Numbered from the stretch's first letter, positions 18,249 through 32,528 are shown. The stretch is DNA of 64,000 bases from Mycobacterium paraseoulense (GCF_010731655.1 NZ_AP022619.1:186001-250000), one strand, 5' to 3'. Numbers and translations are program-made. The notes: a model not told the origin generated them from the sequence alone.

Positions 18249-19672
18249 CCAGCGCGGTGGTGGTCGGCGCCGGGCCCAATGGGCTGGCCGCGGCGATCCA
18301 CCTGGCGCGCAACGGCGTCGACGTCGAGGTGCTCGAGGCGAGCGACACCGTCGGCGGGGGAGCCCGCTCGGGCGAACTGACGATGCCCGGGGTCATCCAC
18401 GACCACTGCTCGGCGTTTCACCCGCTGGGTGTCGGTTCGCCGTTGTGGAAGCAGATCGACCTGCAGCGCTATGGGCTGCAGTGGAAGTGGCCGGAGGTCG
18501 ACTGCGCACACCCGCTCGACGACGGCACCGCCGGCGTGCTCTACCAGTCGATCGATGAGACGGTGGCCGGCATGGGGCCCGACGGCGGCCGGTGGCGGCG
18601 GGCGATAGGGGACCTGGCGGCGGGATTCGATGAGCTGGCCGAGGATCTGCTCGGCCCGGTGCTGGGCGTCCCGCGTCACCCGATCCGCCTGGCCGGCTTC
18701 GGGCCGCGCGCGCTGCTGCCGGCCACCACCATGGCCCGCTGGTTTCGCACCGAGCAGGTCCGCGCATTGTTCGGCGGCTCCGCCGCGCATATCTACACCC
18801 GGCTGGACCGGCCGCTCACCGCGTCGCTGGGGCTGATGATCCTGGCCAGCGGTCACCGCTACGGCTGGCCCGTCGCACAAGGGGGCTCCGGGGCGATCAC
18901 CCGGGCGCTGGCCGCCGCCCTCGCCGAACACGGCGGCGCCGTGACCACCGGCGTGCGGGTCGCCAGCCGCAAAGACATCCCGGACGCCGACATCGTCATG
19001 CTCGACCTCACCCCGGCCGCGGCGCTCGCCCTCTACGGCGACGCCATGCCGGGCCGGATCAGGCGGTCGTATCGGCGCTATCGGGAGGGGTCGTCGGCGT
19101 TCAAGGTCGACTTCGCCATCGAGGGCGACATCCCCTGGACCAACCCCGCTTGCGCCCGGGCCGGCACCGTGCACCTCGGCGGCACGTTCGCCGAGGTGGC
19201 GGACACCGAACGCCAACGCGCACAGGGGAAGATGGCCGAGCGGCCCTTCGTGCTGCTCGGGCAGCAGTACCTGGCCGATCCGTCCCGCTCGGCCGGCGGC
19301 GTCAACCCGATCTGGGCGTACGCGCACGTGCCGTTCGGCTACGACGGCGACGCCACCCCCGCCGTCGTCGCCCAGATCGAGCGGTTCGCGCCGGGCTTCT
19401 CCGAGCGTGTCCTCGCGACGGTCAGCAAGGGGCCCGCCGAACTGCAGGCCTACAACGCCAACTTCATCGGCGGGGACATCATCGGCGGCGCCAACGACGG
19501 GCTGCAGGTGATCTTCCGTCCCCGCATCGCCGTCGATCCCTACGCCGTCGGCGTGCCGGGCGTCTACCTGTGCTCGCAGTCCACCCCGCCGGGGGCCGGC
19601 ATCCACGGGCTGTGCGGCCACCACGCCGCCGAGTCGGCGCTGAAGTGGCTGAAGACGACGCGCCGCGACTGA
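18245..19672 (+). CDS. FAD-dependent phytoene desaturase-like oxidoreductase (Rv1432-like)
   Basis: A 475-residue flavoprotein of the NAD(P)/FAD-dependent oxidoreductase superfamily. The N-terminal dinucleotide fold reads VVVGAGPNGLAAAIHLARNG with an acidic residue ending the second strand (VEVLEA). GGGARSG follows, as in carotenoid desaturases. The C-terminus has the second FAD-contact motif GVYLCSQSTPPGAGIHG. ATG at 18245 overlaps the upstream stop (ATGA), so it is translationally coupled to the DUF3556 protein and may act on the same, probably lipid, substrate. Substrate unknown. Confidence 0.85.
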   Translation: MTSAVVVGAGPNGLAAAIHLARNGVDVEVLEASDTVGGGARSGELTMPGVIHDHCSAFHPLGVGSPLWKQIDLQRYGLQWKWPEVDCAHPLDDGTAGVLYQSIDETVAGMGPDGGRWRRAIGDLAAGFDELAEDLLGPVLGVPRHPIRLAGFGPRALLPATTMARWFRTEQVRALFGGSAAHIYTRLDRPLTASLGLMILASGHRYGWPVAQGGSGAITRALAAALAEHGGAVTTGVRVASRKDIPDADIVMLDLTPAAALALYGDAMPGRIRRSYRRYREGSSAFKVDFAIEGDIPWTNPACARAGTVHLGGTFAEVADTERQRAQGKMAERPFVLLGQQYLADPSRSAGGVNPIWAYAHVPFGYDGDATPAVVAQIERFAPGFSERVLATVSKGPAELQAYNANFIGGDIIGGANDGLQVIFRPRIAVDPYAVGVPGVYLCSQSTPPGAGIHGLCGHHAAESALKWLKTTRRD

Positions 19673-19724
19673 CGTCACACCGGCGCGGGAACCGGGGCGG
19701 CAACCGCGCACGCTGCTCATCTAG

Positions 19725-20819
<1,095 letters not shown>

Positions 20820-20831
20820 GTTCAGGCAGTC

Positions 20832-22082
20832 GTGACGATTCCCACTCTAAAAGACCTGCTGGCCCAGGGGGTTTCGGGTCGCGGCGTGCTGGTGCGCTCC
20901 GACCTGAACGTCCCGCTCGACGACGAAGGCGCGATCACCGACCCGGGCCGGATCACCGCGTCGGTGCCGACGCTGCGGGCACTGGTGGACGCCGGCGCCA
21001 AGGTGGTGGTCACCGCGCACCTCGGCCGGCCGAAGAACGGACCCGACCCGAAGTTGTCGCTGGCGCCGGTCGCCGCGGCGCTCGGTGAGCACCTCGGCCG
21101 GCACGTGCAGCTGGCCGGCTTCGATCGTTCCCGAGTCGTGGGCGGCGACGCCCTGGCCCGGGCCGAGGGGCTCACGGACGGCGACGTCCTGCTGCTGGAA
21201 AACATCCGCTTCGATCCGCGGGAAACCAGCAAGGACGACGGCGAGCGGCTCGCCCTCGCCCGCGAACTCGCCGAATTGGTCTCGCCCGGAGGGGCTTTCG
21301 TCTCCGATGGGTTCGGGGTGGTGCACCGCAAGCAGGCCTCGGTGTACGACGTGGCCACGCTGCTGCCGCACTACGCCGGCACGCTGGTGGCCGACGAGAT
21401 CCGCGTGCTGGAGCAGCTGACCAGCTCGACCGCCCGTCCCTACGCGGTGGTGCTCGGCGGGTCGAAAGTCTCCGACAAGCTCGGCGTCATCGAATCGCTG
21501 GCGACCAAGGCCGACAGCATCGTGATCGGTGGCGGGATGTGCTTCACCTTCCTTGCGGCGCAAGGCTTTCCGGTGGGCAAGTCGCTGCTGGAGGAAGAGA
21601 TGGTCGACACCTGTCGCCGACTTCTGGAGACCTATGTCGACGTGCTGCGGCTTCCGGCGGACATCGTGGTGGCCGAGAAGTTCGCCGCCGACTCGCCGCC
21701 GCAGACGGTGGCGGCAGACGCCATCCCGGACGACTTGATCGGGCTGGACATCGGCCCGGGATCGGTCAAACGCTTCGCGGCCCTGCTGTCCAACGCCGAG
21801 ACCATCTTCTGGAACGGCCCGATGGGCGTGTTCGAGTTCCCGGCGTTCGCCGCGGGCACCCGGGGCGTCGCCGAGGCCATCGCCGCGGCGACCGGCAAGG
21901 GCGCGTTCAGCGTGGTGGGCGGCGGCGACTCCGCGGCCGCGGTGCGCGCCCTGGGCATCCCGGAGGGCGACTTCTCGCACATTTCCACCGGCGGTGGCGC
22001 TTCGCTGGAATACCTCGAGGGCAAGACGCTGCCGGGCATCGAAGTGCTCGGGGAGCCGCAACCAGGTGGAGGGGACGCGTGA
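20832..22082 (+). CDS. pgk: Phosphoglycerate kinase
   Basis: A 416-residue phosphoglycerate kinase transferring phosphate from 1,3-bisphosphoglycerate to ADP. The N-domain signature [15 protein letters not shown] and the substrate histidine/arginine region [13 protein letters not shown] are clear. The C-domain shows the hinge/adenine motifs [31 protein letters not shown] and [18 protein letters not shown] at 20832 lies 12 bp after gap. Its stop overlaps the tpiA GTG start. Confidence 0.98.
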   Translation: MTIPTLKDLLAQGVSGRGVLVRSDLNVPLDDEGAITDPGRITASVPTLRALVDAGAKVVVTAHLGRPKNGPDPKLSLAPVAAALGEHLGRHVQLAGFDRSRVVGGDALARAEGLTDGDVLLLENIRFDPRETSKDDGERLALARELAELVSPGGAFVSDGFGVVHRKQASVYDVATLLPHYAGTLVADEIRVLEQLTSSTARPYAVVLGGSKVSDKLGVIESLATKADSIVIGGGMCFTFLAAQGFPVGKSLLEEEMVDTCRRLLETYVDVLRLPADIVVAEKFAADSPPQTVAADAIPDDLIGLDIGPGSVKRFAALLSNAETIFWNGPMGVFEFPAFAAGTRGVAEAIAAATGKGAFSVVGGGDSAAAVRALGIPEGDFSHISTGGGASLEYLEGKTLPGIEVLGEPQPGGGDA

Positions 22083-22864
22083 GCCGCAAGCCGCTGATCG
22101 CCGGCAACTGGAAGATGAACCTCAATCACTTCGAGGCGATCGCGCTGGTCCAGAAGATCGCGTTCGCGCTGCCGGACAAGTACTACGACAAGGTCGACGT
22201 CACGGTCCTGCCGCCGTTCACCGACCTGCGCAGCGTGCAGACCCTGGTCGACGGCGACAAGCTGCGGCTGACCTACGGCGGCCAGGACTTGTCGCCGCAC
22301 GACTCGGGCGCCTACACCGGTGACATCAGCGGGGCCTTCCTGGCCAAGCTGGGGTGCAGCTTCGTCGTCGTCGGCCACTCCGAGCGGCGCACCTACCACC
22401 ACGAGGACGACGCGCTGGTCGCCGCCAAGGCCGCCGCGGCGCTCAAACACGAACTGACCCCGATCGTGTGCATCGGCGAGCACCTCGAGGTCCGCGAGGC
22501 CGGCGAGCACGTCGGCCACTGCGAGCAGCAGCTGCGTGGCTCGCTGGCCGGCCTGTCCGCCGAGCAGATCGGCAAGGCCGTCGTCGCCTACGAGCCGGTG
22601 TGGGCGATCGGCACCGGCCGGGTCGCCAGCGCGGCCGACGCCCAGGAGGTGTGCGCCGCGATCCGCACGGAGCTGGCGGCCCTGGCGTCGCCGCAGGTGG
22701 CCGAGAGCGTGCGGGTGCTCTACGGCGGGTCGGTGAACGCCAAGAACATCGGCGAGCTCATCGCCCGCGACGACGTCGACGGCGCGCTGGTCGGTGGGGC
22801 CTCGCTGGACGGCGAGCAGTTCGCGACGCTGGCGGCGATCGCCGCCGGCGGGCCGCTTCCGTGA
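22079..22864 (+). CDS. tpiA: Triosephosphate isomerase
   Basis: A 261-residue TIM-barrel enzyme that interconverts dihydroxyacetone phosphate and glyceraldehyde 3-phosphate. Catalytic residues are K12 (AGNWKMN), H100 (VVGHSERR) and E172 ([11 protein letters not shown]); the phosphate loop is [12 protein letters not shown] at 22079 overlaps the pgk stop (GTGA). A much longer open frame upstream is the antisense-frame shadow of pgk and was not used. Confidence 0.98.
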   Translation: MSRKPLIAGNWKMNLNHFEAIALVQKIAFALPDKYYDKVDVTVLPPFTDLRSVQTLVDGDKLRLTYGGQDLSPHDSGAYTGDISGAFLAKLGCSFVVVGHSERRTYHHEDDALVAAKAAAALKHELTPIVCIGEHLEVREAGEHVGHCEQQLRGSLAGLSAEQIGKAVVAYEPVWAIGTGRVASAADAQEVCAAIRTELAALASPQVAESVRVLYGGSVNAKNIGELIARDDVDGALVGGASLDGEQFATLAAIAAGGPLP

Positions 22865-22881
22865 CACCCCGGCGGCACCGG

Positions 22882-22887
22882 TAAACT
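22882..22887 (+). promoter_or_regulatory. Candidate -10 element for secG (possibly leaderless)
   Basis: TAAACT fits the mycobacterial -10 pattern TANNNT and ends 8 bases before the secG ATG. That spacing would place transcription start at or within a base or two of the start codon, giving a leaderless message. There is no ribosome-binding site in between. Inferred from spacing only. Confidence 0.45.
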
Positions 22888-22895
22888 TTCGCGTC

Positions 22896-23129
22896 ATGGA
22901 GTTGGCCCTGCAGATCACCCTGGTGGTCACCAGCGTGCTGGTGGTGTTGCTGGTGCTGCTGCACCGCGCCAAGGGTGGCGGCCTGTCGACGCTGTTCGGC
23001 GGCGGTGTGCAGTCCAGCCTTTCCGGCTCGACGGTGGTGGAGAAGAACCTGGACCGGTTGACGCTGTTCATCACCGGGATTTGGCTGGTGTCCATCATCG
23101 GGGTCGCCCTGCTGATCAAGTACCGGTGA
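22896..23129 (+). CDS. secG: Preprotein translocase subunit SecG
   Basis: A 77-residue SecG, the small subunit of the SecYEG protein-conducting channel. Two hydrophobic segments (LALQITLVVTSVLVVLLVLL and LTLFITGIWLVSIIGVALLI) flank the conserved cytoplasmic loop HRAKGGGLSTLFGGG. ATG at 22896 gives the expected short N-terminus; upstream in-frame codons run through tpiA. It follows tpiA by 31 bp, the usual actinobacterial order. Confidence 0.95.
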   Translation: MELALQITLVVTSVLVVLLVLLHRAKGGGLSTLFGGGVQSSLSGSTVVEKNLDRLTLFITGIWLVSIIGVALLIKYR

Positions 23130-23174
23130 CCCGCCGGCGGGCGGAGCGCGTGATCCGCACCGATACTGGGACGC

Positions 23175-25982
<2,808 letters not shown>

Positions 25983-25998
25983 GGGGCATTCGTAAGTC

Positions 25999-26808
25999 AT
26001 GTCGGACAACGCGACCCCTGTCACCGCGGTCCGGGTGGCCCAGAACGGCGTCTTCGAACGGCTCGCCCGCGTCGGTTTCGTCGTCAACGGCGTACTGCAC
26101 CTGATCGTCGGCTATCTCGCCATCCGGGTCGCGTGCGGCGACGGGGGGACCGCCGACCAAACCGGCGCCCTGGCGACGCTGGCGGCCAAACCCGGCGGCC
26201 CGCTCGCGCTGTGGATCGCCACGGCCGCCCTGCTCGCGATGGGCCTGTGGCGGCTGGTCGAAGCCGCGCTCGGCCGATCGAGTGACCGTGAGTCGCGGCG
26301 TTCGTCGGACGCCTCCTCGCGGGCGAAGGCGTTGGGACTGGCGGCGGTGTACCTGGCGTTCGCGTACTCAGCGTTCGGATTCGCCCGGGGCGCGGGGAGG
26401 CCCGCGGATCAACAGAATTCGGGCATCAGCGCGCGCCTGATGGAATCGACGGGCGGCACCGTCGCGCTCATCGCGGGCGGACTGGTCATCGTCGCGGTCG
26501 GTTGCTACCACATCTACAAGGGCGCCAGCCGCAACTTCGTCGACGACCTGCAGGGCAAGTCGGGCGATCTGGTGCGACGGCTCGGCATGGCCGGGTACAT
26601 CGGCAAAGGGGTGGTGATCACCCTGACGGGCGCGCTGGTGATCGTCGCCGCGTGTCGCTCAGAACCGAGGAAGGCCTCCGGCCTCGACGGCGCGCTGAAG
26701 ACGCTCGGGGCTCAGCACTACGGGGCCGCACTGTTGATCGCCGCCGGCGTGGGGATCATCACCTACGGGCTCTACAGCTTCGTGATGGCCCGGTCGACGA
26801 AGATGTAG
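25999..26808 (+). CDS. DUF1206 membrane protein
   Basis: A 269-residue membrane protein built from three similar two-helix units (about residues 15-85, 95-175 and 180-265), the architecture of DUF1206. Each unit has a short cytoplasmic start such as VAQNGVFERLARVGFVVNGVL, AKALGLAAVYLAFAYSAF or VRRLGMAGYIGKGVVITLTG, then a second helix. Function is unknown; no catalytic motif is visible. ATG at 25999 is 16 bp after ppc, so co-transcription is possible. Confidence 0.85.
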   Translation: MSDNATPVTAVRVAQNGVFERLARVGFVVNGVLHLIVGYLAIRVACGDGGTADQTGALATLAAKPGGPLALWIATAALLAMGLWRLVEAALGRSSDRESRRSSDASSRAKALGLAAVYLAFAYSAFGFARGAGRPADQQNSGISARLMESTGGTVALIAGGLVIVAVGCYHIYKGASRNFVDDLQGKSGDLVRRLGMAGYIGKGVVITLTGALVIVAACRSEPRKASGLDGALKTLGAQHYGAALLIAAGVGIITYGLYSFVMARSTKM

Positions 26809-26820
26809 TCCCCGCACGTC

Positions 26821-27096
26821 TCAGCGGTTGCGCAGCCGGTCCAGGGCGGCAGCGCGCCGGTAGCGCGTGAGAACGGGGCTGCCGGGCGCCGATCGGATCG
26901 AGGAGTCGTCGAACTGGCCGATTGCCGGCGCTGGGCGGTGGGTGGTCGGCGTCAGGGTCAGATCGACTGCGCCGAAGATGCATCGTCGAAAGCCGACCTG
27001 GGGCAGGATCGGATGCCCGACACTCCAGTGGTGCAAGACACCCCGTGCCACGCCCTGCGAGAGCTGACGCCGCTGCGCTGCCACTGTATTCAGCAA
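26821..27096 (-). pseudogene. Probable remnant of an amidase C-terminal region
   Basis: A minus-strand open frame with strong G/C at third codon positions, in an otherwise gene-poor stretch. Residues 45-66 (AVDLTLTPTTHRPAPAIGQF) resemble the conserved amidase-signature-family strand that usually reads like DVLLTPTLA-PPPIG. The downstream amidase core (the fNxTGxPA-type block) and everything upstream, including the catalytic GGSSGG loop, are missing. The ATG at 27096 is therefore likely incidental. Read as a decayed fragment; a genuine small gene cannot be excluded. The remaining bases of 26809-27160 show nothing else. Confidence 0.4.
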
Positions 27097-27160
27097 TCAA
27101 CGGGGCGATTCCCCTGATGTCGGTTGCCCCGACATCTGCCGCTATCCCGTGGCGCCGAAG

Positions 27161-27631
27161 ATGAACCGCGTCGTCATCCTCGGTCGCGGTGGTGCGGGAA
27201 AATCGACGCTGGCACGCCAACTTAGCGCGAAGTGGGGCGCGCCCGCCATCGAATTGGACAGGATCTTCTGGAAGCCCGGACCCCGGCCAACGCCTCAAAT
27301 GGCGTGGGCAGCAATCCAACACCGACTGATCAGCCCGGAGCGGTGGATCCTCGATGGCGACCTCGGCCCCTACGACAAGGACCTTGCACTGCGCGTATCG
27401 GCCGCCGACACCATCATCGTCCTCGACTTTCCCTTCTGGCGCTGTGCATGGCGGACCCTGCGCCGCTCGCCGGAGAACGGCGAATACTGGCGATGGACCT
27501 ATCACTACCGTCGCACCAGCCTGCCCGCCGTCCTCGACGTCATCGGAAGGCACGCCGATCACGCAGCGGTGCACATTCTGCATAATCCGCGCGAAGTGCG
27601 GCGATTCTTGGAAGCAGCGCGTGACCAATGA
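27161..27631 (+). CDS. P-loop kinase-like NTPase (adenylate kinase/topology-modulation protein type)
   Basis: A 156-residue single-domain P-loop protein. Walker A is ILGRGGAGKSTLARQL at the very N-terminus, followed by a substrate-type helix ending in IELDRIFWKPG. ERWILDGDLG corresponds to the acceptor-binding loop, and DTIIVLDFPFWRCAWRTLRR to the Walker B/lid part. This is the layout of FlaR-type and small nucleoside kinase-like proteins; the substrate is unknown. ATG at 27161 places the P-loop at residue 8; GTG at 27149 is in frame. It is flanked by a probable amidase fragment and a 150-bp gene-free gap, an area that differs from M. tuberculosis. Confidence 0.75.
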   Translation: MNRVVILGRGGAGKSTLARQLSAKWGAPAIELDRIFWKPGPRPTPQMAWAAIQHRLISPERWILDGDLGPYDKDLALRVSAADTIIVLDFPFWRCAWRTLRRSPENGEYWRWTYHYRRTSLPAVLDVIGRHADHAAVHILHNPREVRRFLEAARDQ

Positions 27632-27782
27632 ATTCCGCTTTGTGCCGGCGACGGCCAACCGCTGCGCGGCACCCGCACCGGCGCGCATGAACGACTTTCG
27701 CTGGCCGGTGAGACCGGATTCGAAGGATCGCGACGCCGTCCGTGCCGATGTGGCGTAGGTAGCGACGGCGGTCGTCGCCGTA

Positions 27783-28172
27783 TCACTCCGCCGTGCGGTT
27801 GCGCAGCCTGTCGAAAACGCCGCGCACGGCGTTCTCGGTCATCGACAGCGGCGTCATCATCGTTTCGCCCACCTTCACCATGCCGTCGATCCGCCCGACG
27901 ATCGCCTCCACCGGCTCGACCAGGACGATCAGTCGCCTCGCCAGGTCGTCCAGCCGCGACAGGGTGCCGTCCAGATGGTCCAGGCCGCTTTCCATGCGCT
28001 CGACCGTGGCGTTCAAGTTGGAAAGGGAGGTGTTGAGCTCCGTCATGGTCTTGCTCAGGCCGTCGAGGACGTCTTCGACCTGCTCCACCGTCTTGTCGGC
28101 ATTCAGCGCGGCTTGGGTAAGTGTCTTGAGCCGGTTCCGCTCTTGCCCGCCACGCTCGGTTCTGTCCGCCAT
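27783..28172 (-). CDS. Coiled-coil protein (Rv1444c-like)
   Basis: A 129-residue, largely helical protein. Residues 15-95 show heptad-like spacing of leucine, methionine and valine (for example TVEQVEDVLDGLSKTMTEL, LSNLNATVERMESGLDHL), predicting an extended coiled coil. The C-terminus ends in FDRLRNRTAE. No signal peptide or membrane segment. ATG at 28172 (MADRTERGG) is chosen; ATG at 28181 is in frame. It lies 36 bp downstream of pgl on the same strand and may be the last gene of the pentose-phosphate operon. Position fits Rv1444c. Function unknown. Confidence 0.75.
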   Translation of the reverse strand: MADRTERGGQERNRLKTLTQAALNADKTVEQVEDVLDGLSKTMTELNTSLSNLNATVERMESGLDHLDGTLSRLDDLARRLIVLVEPVEAIVGRIDGMVKVGETMMTPLSMTENAVRGVFDRLRNRTAE

Positions 28173-28208
28173 GACCGTCATTATCACCCGGAACAATCCG
28201 GGCCGGGG

Positions 28209-28964
28209 CTAGCTGGGCTGACTCGGCCGGGAGGGCAGTTTCGCCGCGGCCTCCTCGTCCAGCAGCCACAGCGTGGTTTCCTGCCCGATCGCCCCGGCGG
28301 CGGGCACCGAGACCGGCGGGGCGCCGCCGATCGCCGCGGCGACCGCGTCGGCCTTCGAGGCGCCGGACACCATCAGCCAGACCTCGCGCGAGCGCTGAAC
28401 GGCGGGCAGGGTCAAGGTGATTCGTTGGGGAGGTGGTTTGGGGGAGTCCTCGACCGGGACGACCATGCGGCTGGTCTCCAGCACGGCGGGGGTGTCCGGG
28501 AATAGGGAGTTGATGTGCCCCTCCGGGCCCATCCCCAACAGGTGCACGTCGAAATTCGGAACCCGTTGGCCGGGGGCCGCATTGGCCGCCAGCAGCTGCT
28601 CGTAGGCCAGCGCCGCGGCCGCGAGGTCGGTTCCGAATTCGCCGTCGCTGGCCGGCATCGTGTGCACATGGCTGGACGGAATGTCGATCCGGTCCAGCAA
28701 CGCGGCGCGGGCCTGCTTGTCGTTGCGTTCGTCGTCGTCCTCGGGGACGTAGCGCTCGTCACCCCAGAACAGGTGCACCTTGGGCCAGGCGATCTCGTGG
28801 GCCGTCAGGGACTCGAGCAACCCGATGCCGTTGCCGCCGCCGGTCAGCACGACGAGCGCACGGTCCCGGGCCGCCACGGCCTCGCGGATGGTGCCGGCCA
28901 GCCGGTTGGCCGCGGCCTCGACCAGCGCCTGACTTTCGGGAAAAACTTCGATGATGGTGCTCAC
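28209..28964 (-). CDS. pgl: 6-phosphogluconolactonase
   Basis: A 251-residue member of the glucosamine-6-phosphate isomerase/6-phosphogluconolactonase family. It hydrolyses 6-phosphogluconolactone in the oxidative pentose phosphate pathway. Motifs: [16 protein letters not shown] near the N-terminus, [15 protein letters not shown], and [19 protein letters not shown] with the catalytic histidine. GTG at 28964 overlaps the opcA stop, so it is coupled to opcA and zwf, which make its substrate. Counterpart of devB/Rv1445c. Confidence 0.96.
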   Translation of the reverse strand: MSTIIEVFPESQALVEAAANRLAGTIREAVAARDRALVVLTGGGNGIGLLESLTAHEIAWPKVHLFWGDERYVPEDDDERNDKQARAALLDRIDIPSSHVHTMPASDGEFGTDLAAAALAYEQLLAANAAPGQRVPNFDVHLLGMGPEGHINSLFPDTPAVLETSRMVVPVEDSPKPPPQRITLTLPAVQRSREVWLMVSGASKADAVAAAIGGAPPVSVPAAGAIGQETTLWLLDEEAAAKLPSRPSQPS

Positions 28965-29872
28965 ACGTACTGCACTTTCTCAATGCCTTCTAGCGCCGTC
29001 TGGTAAATCTCATCGGGGTCGAGCCGCCGCAGGTCCTCGGCGAGACACTCGCCGGTTTCCCTGCGCGCCAAGGGGAGCAAGGCCTCCGGCTTGGCGGTGC
29101 GGCTCAACGTCGCCGTCCTGCCCTGTTGGGGCCGGCTCAACACGATGGTCTCGCTCTTGCGTACCAGTTCCACCTTGAGCTCGCCGACCGCCCGGCGCAC
29201 CGGGCCGTCGATCCGACTGGCCAGCCACCCCGCGAGGATGTCAAGCGCCGGTTCGGCTTTCAGGCCCGACACCAGGGCCGACTCGATCGGCTCGTGCGGC
29301 GGCAGGTCGACCGCGGAGGTGAGCAGCGCACGCCAGTAGGTGATGCGAGCCCACGCCAGGTCGGTGTCGCCGGCGGTGTATCCGGACCGTCGGCTCTTGA
29401 TCGCCGAGAGCGGGTCGGTTCCGTTGGTGGCGTCGGTGATGCGTCGGATCGCCAACTTGCCCAACGGGTCTTGGGCCGGAATCGCGGGGGCGACGTCGGG
29501 CCACCACGCCACCACGGGGATGTCGGGCAGCAGGAACGGGGTCACGACGCTGGCGGCGTGCCCGGCGAGCGGCCCGGACAGGTTCAGGATCACCACCTCG
29601 GTCGCTCCGGTGTCTCCACCGGCGCGCAGCTGCGCGTCCAGGCGCGGCTCGTCGGCATACGGGTCCCCCCGCATCGTGACGATGATTCGGCTGGGATGCT
29701 CGTGGCTGGCGTTGTTGGCCGCCTCCAGCGACTCCTCGAGGATGGCGTCGCTGTCCGGCGCGACGATCAGCGTCAGCACCCGGCCCATCGTCACGGCGCC
29801 GACCTTCTCGCGCAGTTCGTCGAGCTTCTTGTTGACCGCGGTGGTCGTGGTGTCCGGCATGTCGATAATCAC
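28961..29872 (-). CDS. opcA: Glucose-6-phosphate dehydrogenase assembly protein OpcA
   Basis: A 303-residue OpcA, the partner needed for assembly or activation of glucose-6-phosphate dehydrogenase, with redox tuning known in cyanobacteria. Typical segments are [20 protein letters not shown] near the start, [15 protein letters not shown] in the middle and [18 protein letters not shown] at 29872 overlaps the zwf stop by 4 bp and gives exactly the M. tuberculosis length. The frame remains open far upstream inside zwf, but that extension is not protein-like. Confidence 0.95.
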   Translation of the reverse strand: MIIDMPDTTTTAVNKKLDELREKVGAVTMGRVLTLIVAPDSDAILEESLEAANNASHEHPSRIIVTMRGDPYADEPRLDAQLRAGGDTGATEVVILNLSGPLAGHAASVVTPFLLPDIPVVAWWPDVAPAIPAQDPLGKLAIRRITDATNGTDPLSAIKSRRSGYTAGDTDLAWARITYWRALLTSAVDLPPHEPIESALVSGLKAEPALDILAGWLASRIDGPVRRAVGELKVELVRKSETIVLSRPQQGRTATLSRTAKPEALLPLARRETGECLAEDLRRLDPDEIYQTALEGIEKVQYV

Positions 29873-31413
29873 GGGCGCCGCCATTCGCGACCGGTCCGGC
29901 GCAGCATCTCGAACGCGGACTCCGGGCCCCAGGTGCCGGCCTCGTACGGCTCGGGCTTGCCGTCGGCCGCCCAGTTGTCGAGGACGGGATCCAATATCTG
30001 CCAAGCCAATTCGACCTCTTCGTTGACCGGAAACAGCGACGGCTCGCCCAGCAGCACGTCGAGGATCAGCTGTTCGTAGGCCTCCGGAGACTCTTCGGCG
30101 AACGCCGAGCCGTAGGAGAAGTCCATGTTGACGTCGCGGACCTCCATCGCGGTGCCGGGCACCTTGGAACCGAATCGCAGCGTGATGCCCTCGTCGGGCT
30201 GCACCCGGATGACCATGGCGTTGGTACCCAGCTCGTCGGTCATGGTGGCGTCGAACGGCAGATGCGGGGCGCGCTTGAACACCAGCGCGATCTCGGTCAC
30301 CCTGCGGCCCAGGCGTTTCCCGGTGCGCAGGTAGAACGGCACGCCGGCCCAGCGGCGGGTGTCGACCTCCAGCGTGATCGCGGCGAACGTCTCGGTGGTG
30401 GAGTCCTTGGCGAACCCTTCCTCGTCGAGCAGCCCCACCACCTTCTCGCCGCCCTGCCAGCCGCCGGCGTATTGGCCGCGGCTGGTGGTCTCGTCGAGCG
30501 GCTGGGCCAGCTGCGTCGCCGAGAGCACCTTGATCTTCTCGGTCTGCAACGCCGCCGGGTTGAAGCTGACCGGCTCTTCCATCGCGGTCAGCGCGAGCAG
30601 CTGCATCAGGTGGTTCTGGATGACGTCGCGGGCGGCGCCGATGCCGTCGTAATAGCCGGCGCGCCCGCCCAATCCGATGTCCTCGGCCATGGTGATCTGC
30701 ACGTGGTCGACGTAGTGCGCGTTCCAGATCGGGTCGAACAACTGATTGGCGAACCGCAACGCCAGGATGTTGCGGACCGTCTCCTTGCCCAGGTAGTGGT
30801 CGATGCGGAACACCGCCTCCTCGGGGAAGACGGCGTTGACCGCATGATTGAGGGCCTGCGCACTCTCCAGGTCGTGCCCGAACGGCTTCTCGATCACCAC
30901 CCGGCTCCACCGATCGCCCTGCGGGCGGGCCAGCCCGGACCGGTGCAGCTGGTCGCACACCACCGGGAAGGACTTCGGCGGGATGGCCAGGTAGAAGGCG
31001 TGGTTCCCGCCGGTGCCGCGCTCGGCGTCGAGCTTGTCCAGGGTTTCGGCCAGCCGGCCGAACGACTCGTCGTCGTCGAAAGACCCCGGCACGAAACGGA
31101 ATCCCTCAGCGAGCCGCTCCCAGTTCTCCTCCCGGAACGGGGTGCGGCAGTGGTCCTTGACGGCCTGGTAGACCACCTTGCGGAAGTCTTGGGTTTCCCA
31201 GTCCCGGCGGGCGAAGCCCACCAACGAGAAGCTCGGCGGCAGCAGGCCGCGGTTGGCCAGGTCGTAGATGGCCGGCATCACCTTCTTGCGGGCGAGGTCG
31301 CCGGTGACGCCGAAGATCACCATGCCGCAGGGGCCGGCGATCCTCGGCAGCCGCTTGTCGCGCTTGTCCCGTAGCGGGTTATGCCATTGTGCAGCGGTTC
31401 GAGCCGGACTCAT
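29869..31413 (-). CDS. zwf: Glucose-6-phosphate 1-dehydrogenase
   Basis: A 514-residue enzyme oxidising glucose 6-phosphate to 6-phosphogluconolactone and reducing NADP. The coenzyme fold is [17 protein letters not shown], and the substrate/catalytic motif is [15 protein letters not shown] with the conserved histidine. [13 protein letters not shown] is also diagnostic. ATG at 31413 overlaps the tal stop (ATGA) and gives the length of Rv1447c (zwf2). Upstream in-frame codons overlap tal and were rejected. Confidence 0.97.
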   Translation of the reverse strand: MSPARTAAQWHNPLRDKRDKRLPRIAGPCGMVIFGVTGDLARKKVMPAIYDLANRGLLPPSFSLVGFARRDWETQDFRKVVYQAVKDHCRTPFREENWERLAEGFRFVPGSFDDDESFGRLAETLDKLDAERGTGGNHAFYLAIPPKSFPVVCDQLHRSGLARPQGDRWSRVVIEKPFGHDLESAQALNHAVNAVFPEEAVFRIDHYLGKETVRNILALRFANQLFDPIWNAHYVDHVQITMAEDIGLGGRAGYYDGIGAARDVIQNHLMQLLALTAMEEPVSFNPAALQTEKIKVLSATQLAQPLDETTSRGQYAGGWQGGEKVVGLLDEEGFAKDSTTETFAAITLEVDTRRWAGVPFYLRTGKRLGRRVTEIALVFKRAPHLPFDATMTDELGTNAMVIRVQPDEGITLRFGSKVPGTAMEVRDVNMDFSYGSAFAEESPEAYEQLILDVLLGEPSLFPVNEEVELAWQILDPVLDNWAADGKPEPYEAGTWGPESAFEMLRRTGREWRRP

Positions 31414-32528
31414 TTCGAGGCGGAACCCAGCTGCTTCTGCGTCTCCTCGAGCAGCTCGGTCCACGACTCCACGAATTTCTCCACGCCCTCGTCCTCCAGC
31501 ACCACGAACACGTCGCGCAGGTCGATCCCGACGCCGGCCAGCTTGTCGAACACCTCCTGGGCGGCGGACGCGGTGCCGGTGACGGTGTCGCCCTTGATCT
31601 CTCCGTGGTCAGCGACAGCGTCAATCGTCTTCTCCGGCATGGTGTTCACCGTGTTGGGGGCGACCAGCTCGGTGACGTAGAGGGTGTCGGAATAGTCGGG
31701 GTTCTTGACCCCGGTCGACGCCCACAGCGGTCGCTGCACCCGGGCCCCGTCGCCCTTGAGCGCTTCATAGCGGTCGCCACCCTCGAACACCTCCTGGTAG
31801 GCGGCGTAGGCGAGGCGGGCGTTGGCGACGCCGGCCTGGCCGCGCAACGCGAGCGCCTCCTCGGACCCGATCTTCTCCAAGCGCTTGTCCACCTCCGTAT
31901 CCACCCGGGACACGAAAAACGATGCGACCGAATGGATTTTGGACAGGTCGTGACCCGCCTCGCGGGCCTTCTCCAGGCCGGCCAGGTAGGCGTCCATCAC
32001 CTGACGGTGCCGCTCCACCGAGAAGATCAGCGTGACGTTGACCGAAATCCCTTCCGCCAGAACGGCGGTGATGGCCGGGATGCCGGCCTTGGTGGCCGGG
32101 ATCTTGATGAACAGATTCGGCCGGTCGACGATCTTCCACAGCTCGATGGCCTGCGCGGTGGTCTTGTCGGTCTCCGCGGCCAGGCGCGGGTCCACCTCGA
32201 TGGAGACCCGGCCGTCGACGCCGTCGGAGGCTTCCCACTGCGGCCGCAGCACGTCGCACGCGTTGCGGACGTCGTCGGTGGTGACGGTGCGGATCGTGGC
32301 GTCGACGTCGGCGGCGCGCTCGGCGAGTTCGGCGATCTGGTCGTTGTAGGTGTCGCTGTCGGCGAGCGCCTTCTGAAAGATCGACGGGTTGGTGGTCACG
32401 CCGACAACGCTTTTCGTGTCGATCAGCTCCTGCAGGTTGCCCGATTGCAACCGCTGGCGCGACAAGTCGTCCAGCCAAACGGATACGCCCGCGGCGGACA
32501 GCGCCGCGAGGTTAGGGTTCTGAGTCAT
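31410..32528 (-). CDS. tal: Transaldolase
   Basis: A 372-residue transaldolase that moves a dihydroxyacetone unit between sugar phosphates. The signature [13 protein letters not shown] lies near residue 45. The Schiff-base lysine is K142 in [32 protein letters not shown] and [14 protein letters not shown] are further family segments. ATG at 32528 follows AAGGG at good spacing; GTG at 32537 is a less likely start. It lies 15 bp after tkt. Confidence 0.97.
   Translation of the reverse strand: MTQNPNLAALSAAGVSVWLDDLSRQRLQSGNLQELIDTKSVVGVTTNPSIFQKALADSDTYNDQIAELAERAADVDATIRTVTTDDVRNACDVLRPQWEASDGVDGRVSIEVDPRLAAETDKTTAQAIELWKIVDRPNLFIKIPATKAGIPAITAVLAEGISVNVTLIFSVERHRQVMDAYLAGLEKAREAGHDLSKIHSVASFFVSRVDTEVDKRLEKIGSEEALALRGQAGVANARLAYAAYQEVFEGGDRYEALKGDGARVQRPLWASTGVKNPDYSDTLYVTELVAPNTVNTMPEKTIDAVADHGEIKGDTVTGTASAAQEVFDKLAGVGIDLRDVFVVLEDEGVEKFVESWTELLEETQKQLGSASK

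Noticed and set aside
23130..23141. CCCGCCGGCGGG palindrome after secG as a terminator
   Set aside because: Only a 4-bp stem is possible once a loop is allowed; common in GC-rich DNA.
28961..30958. N-terminally extended version of OpcA
   Set aside because: The extension lies inside zwf and is low-complexity. GTG at 29872 gives the normal length and a 4-bp overlap with zwf.
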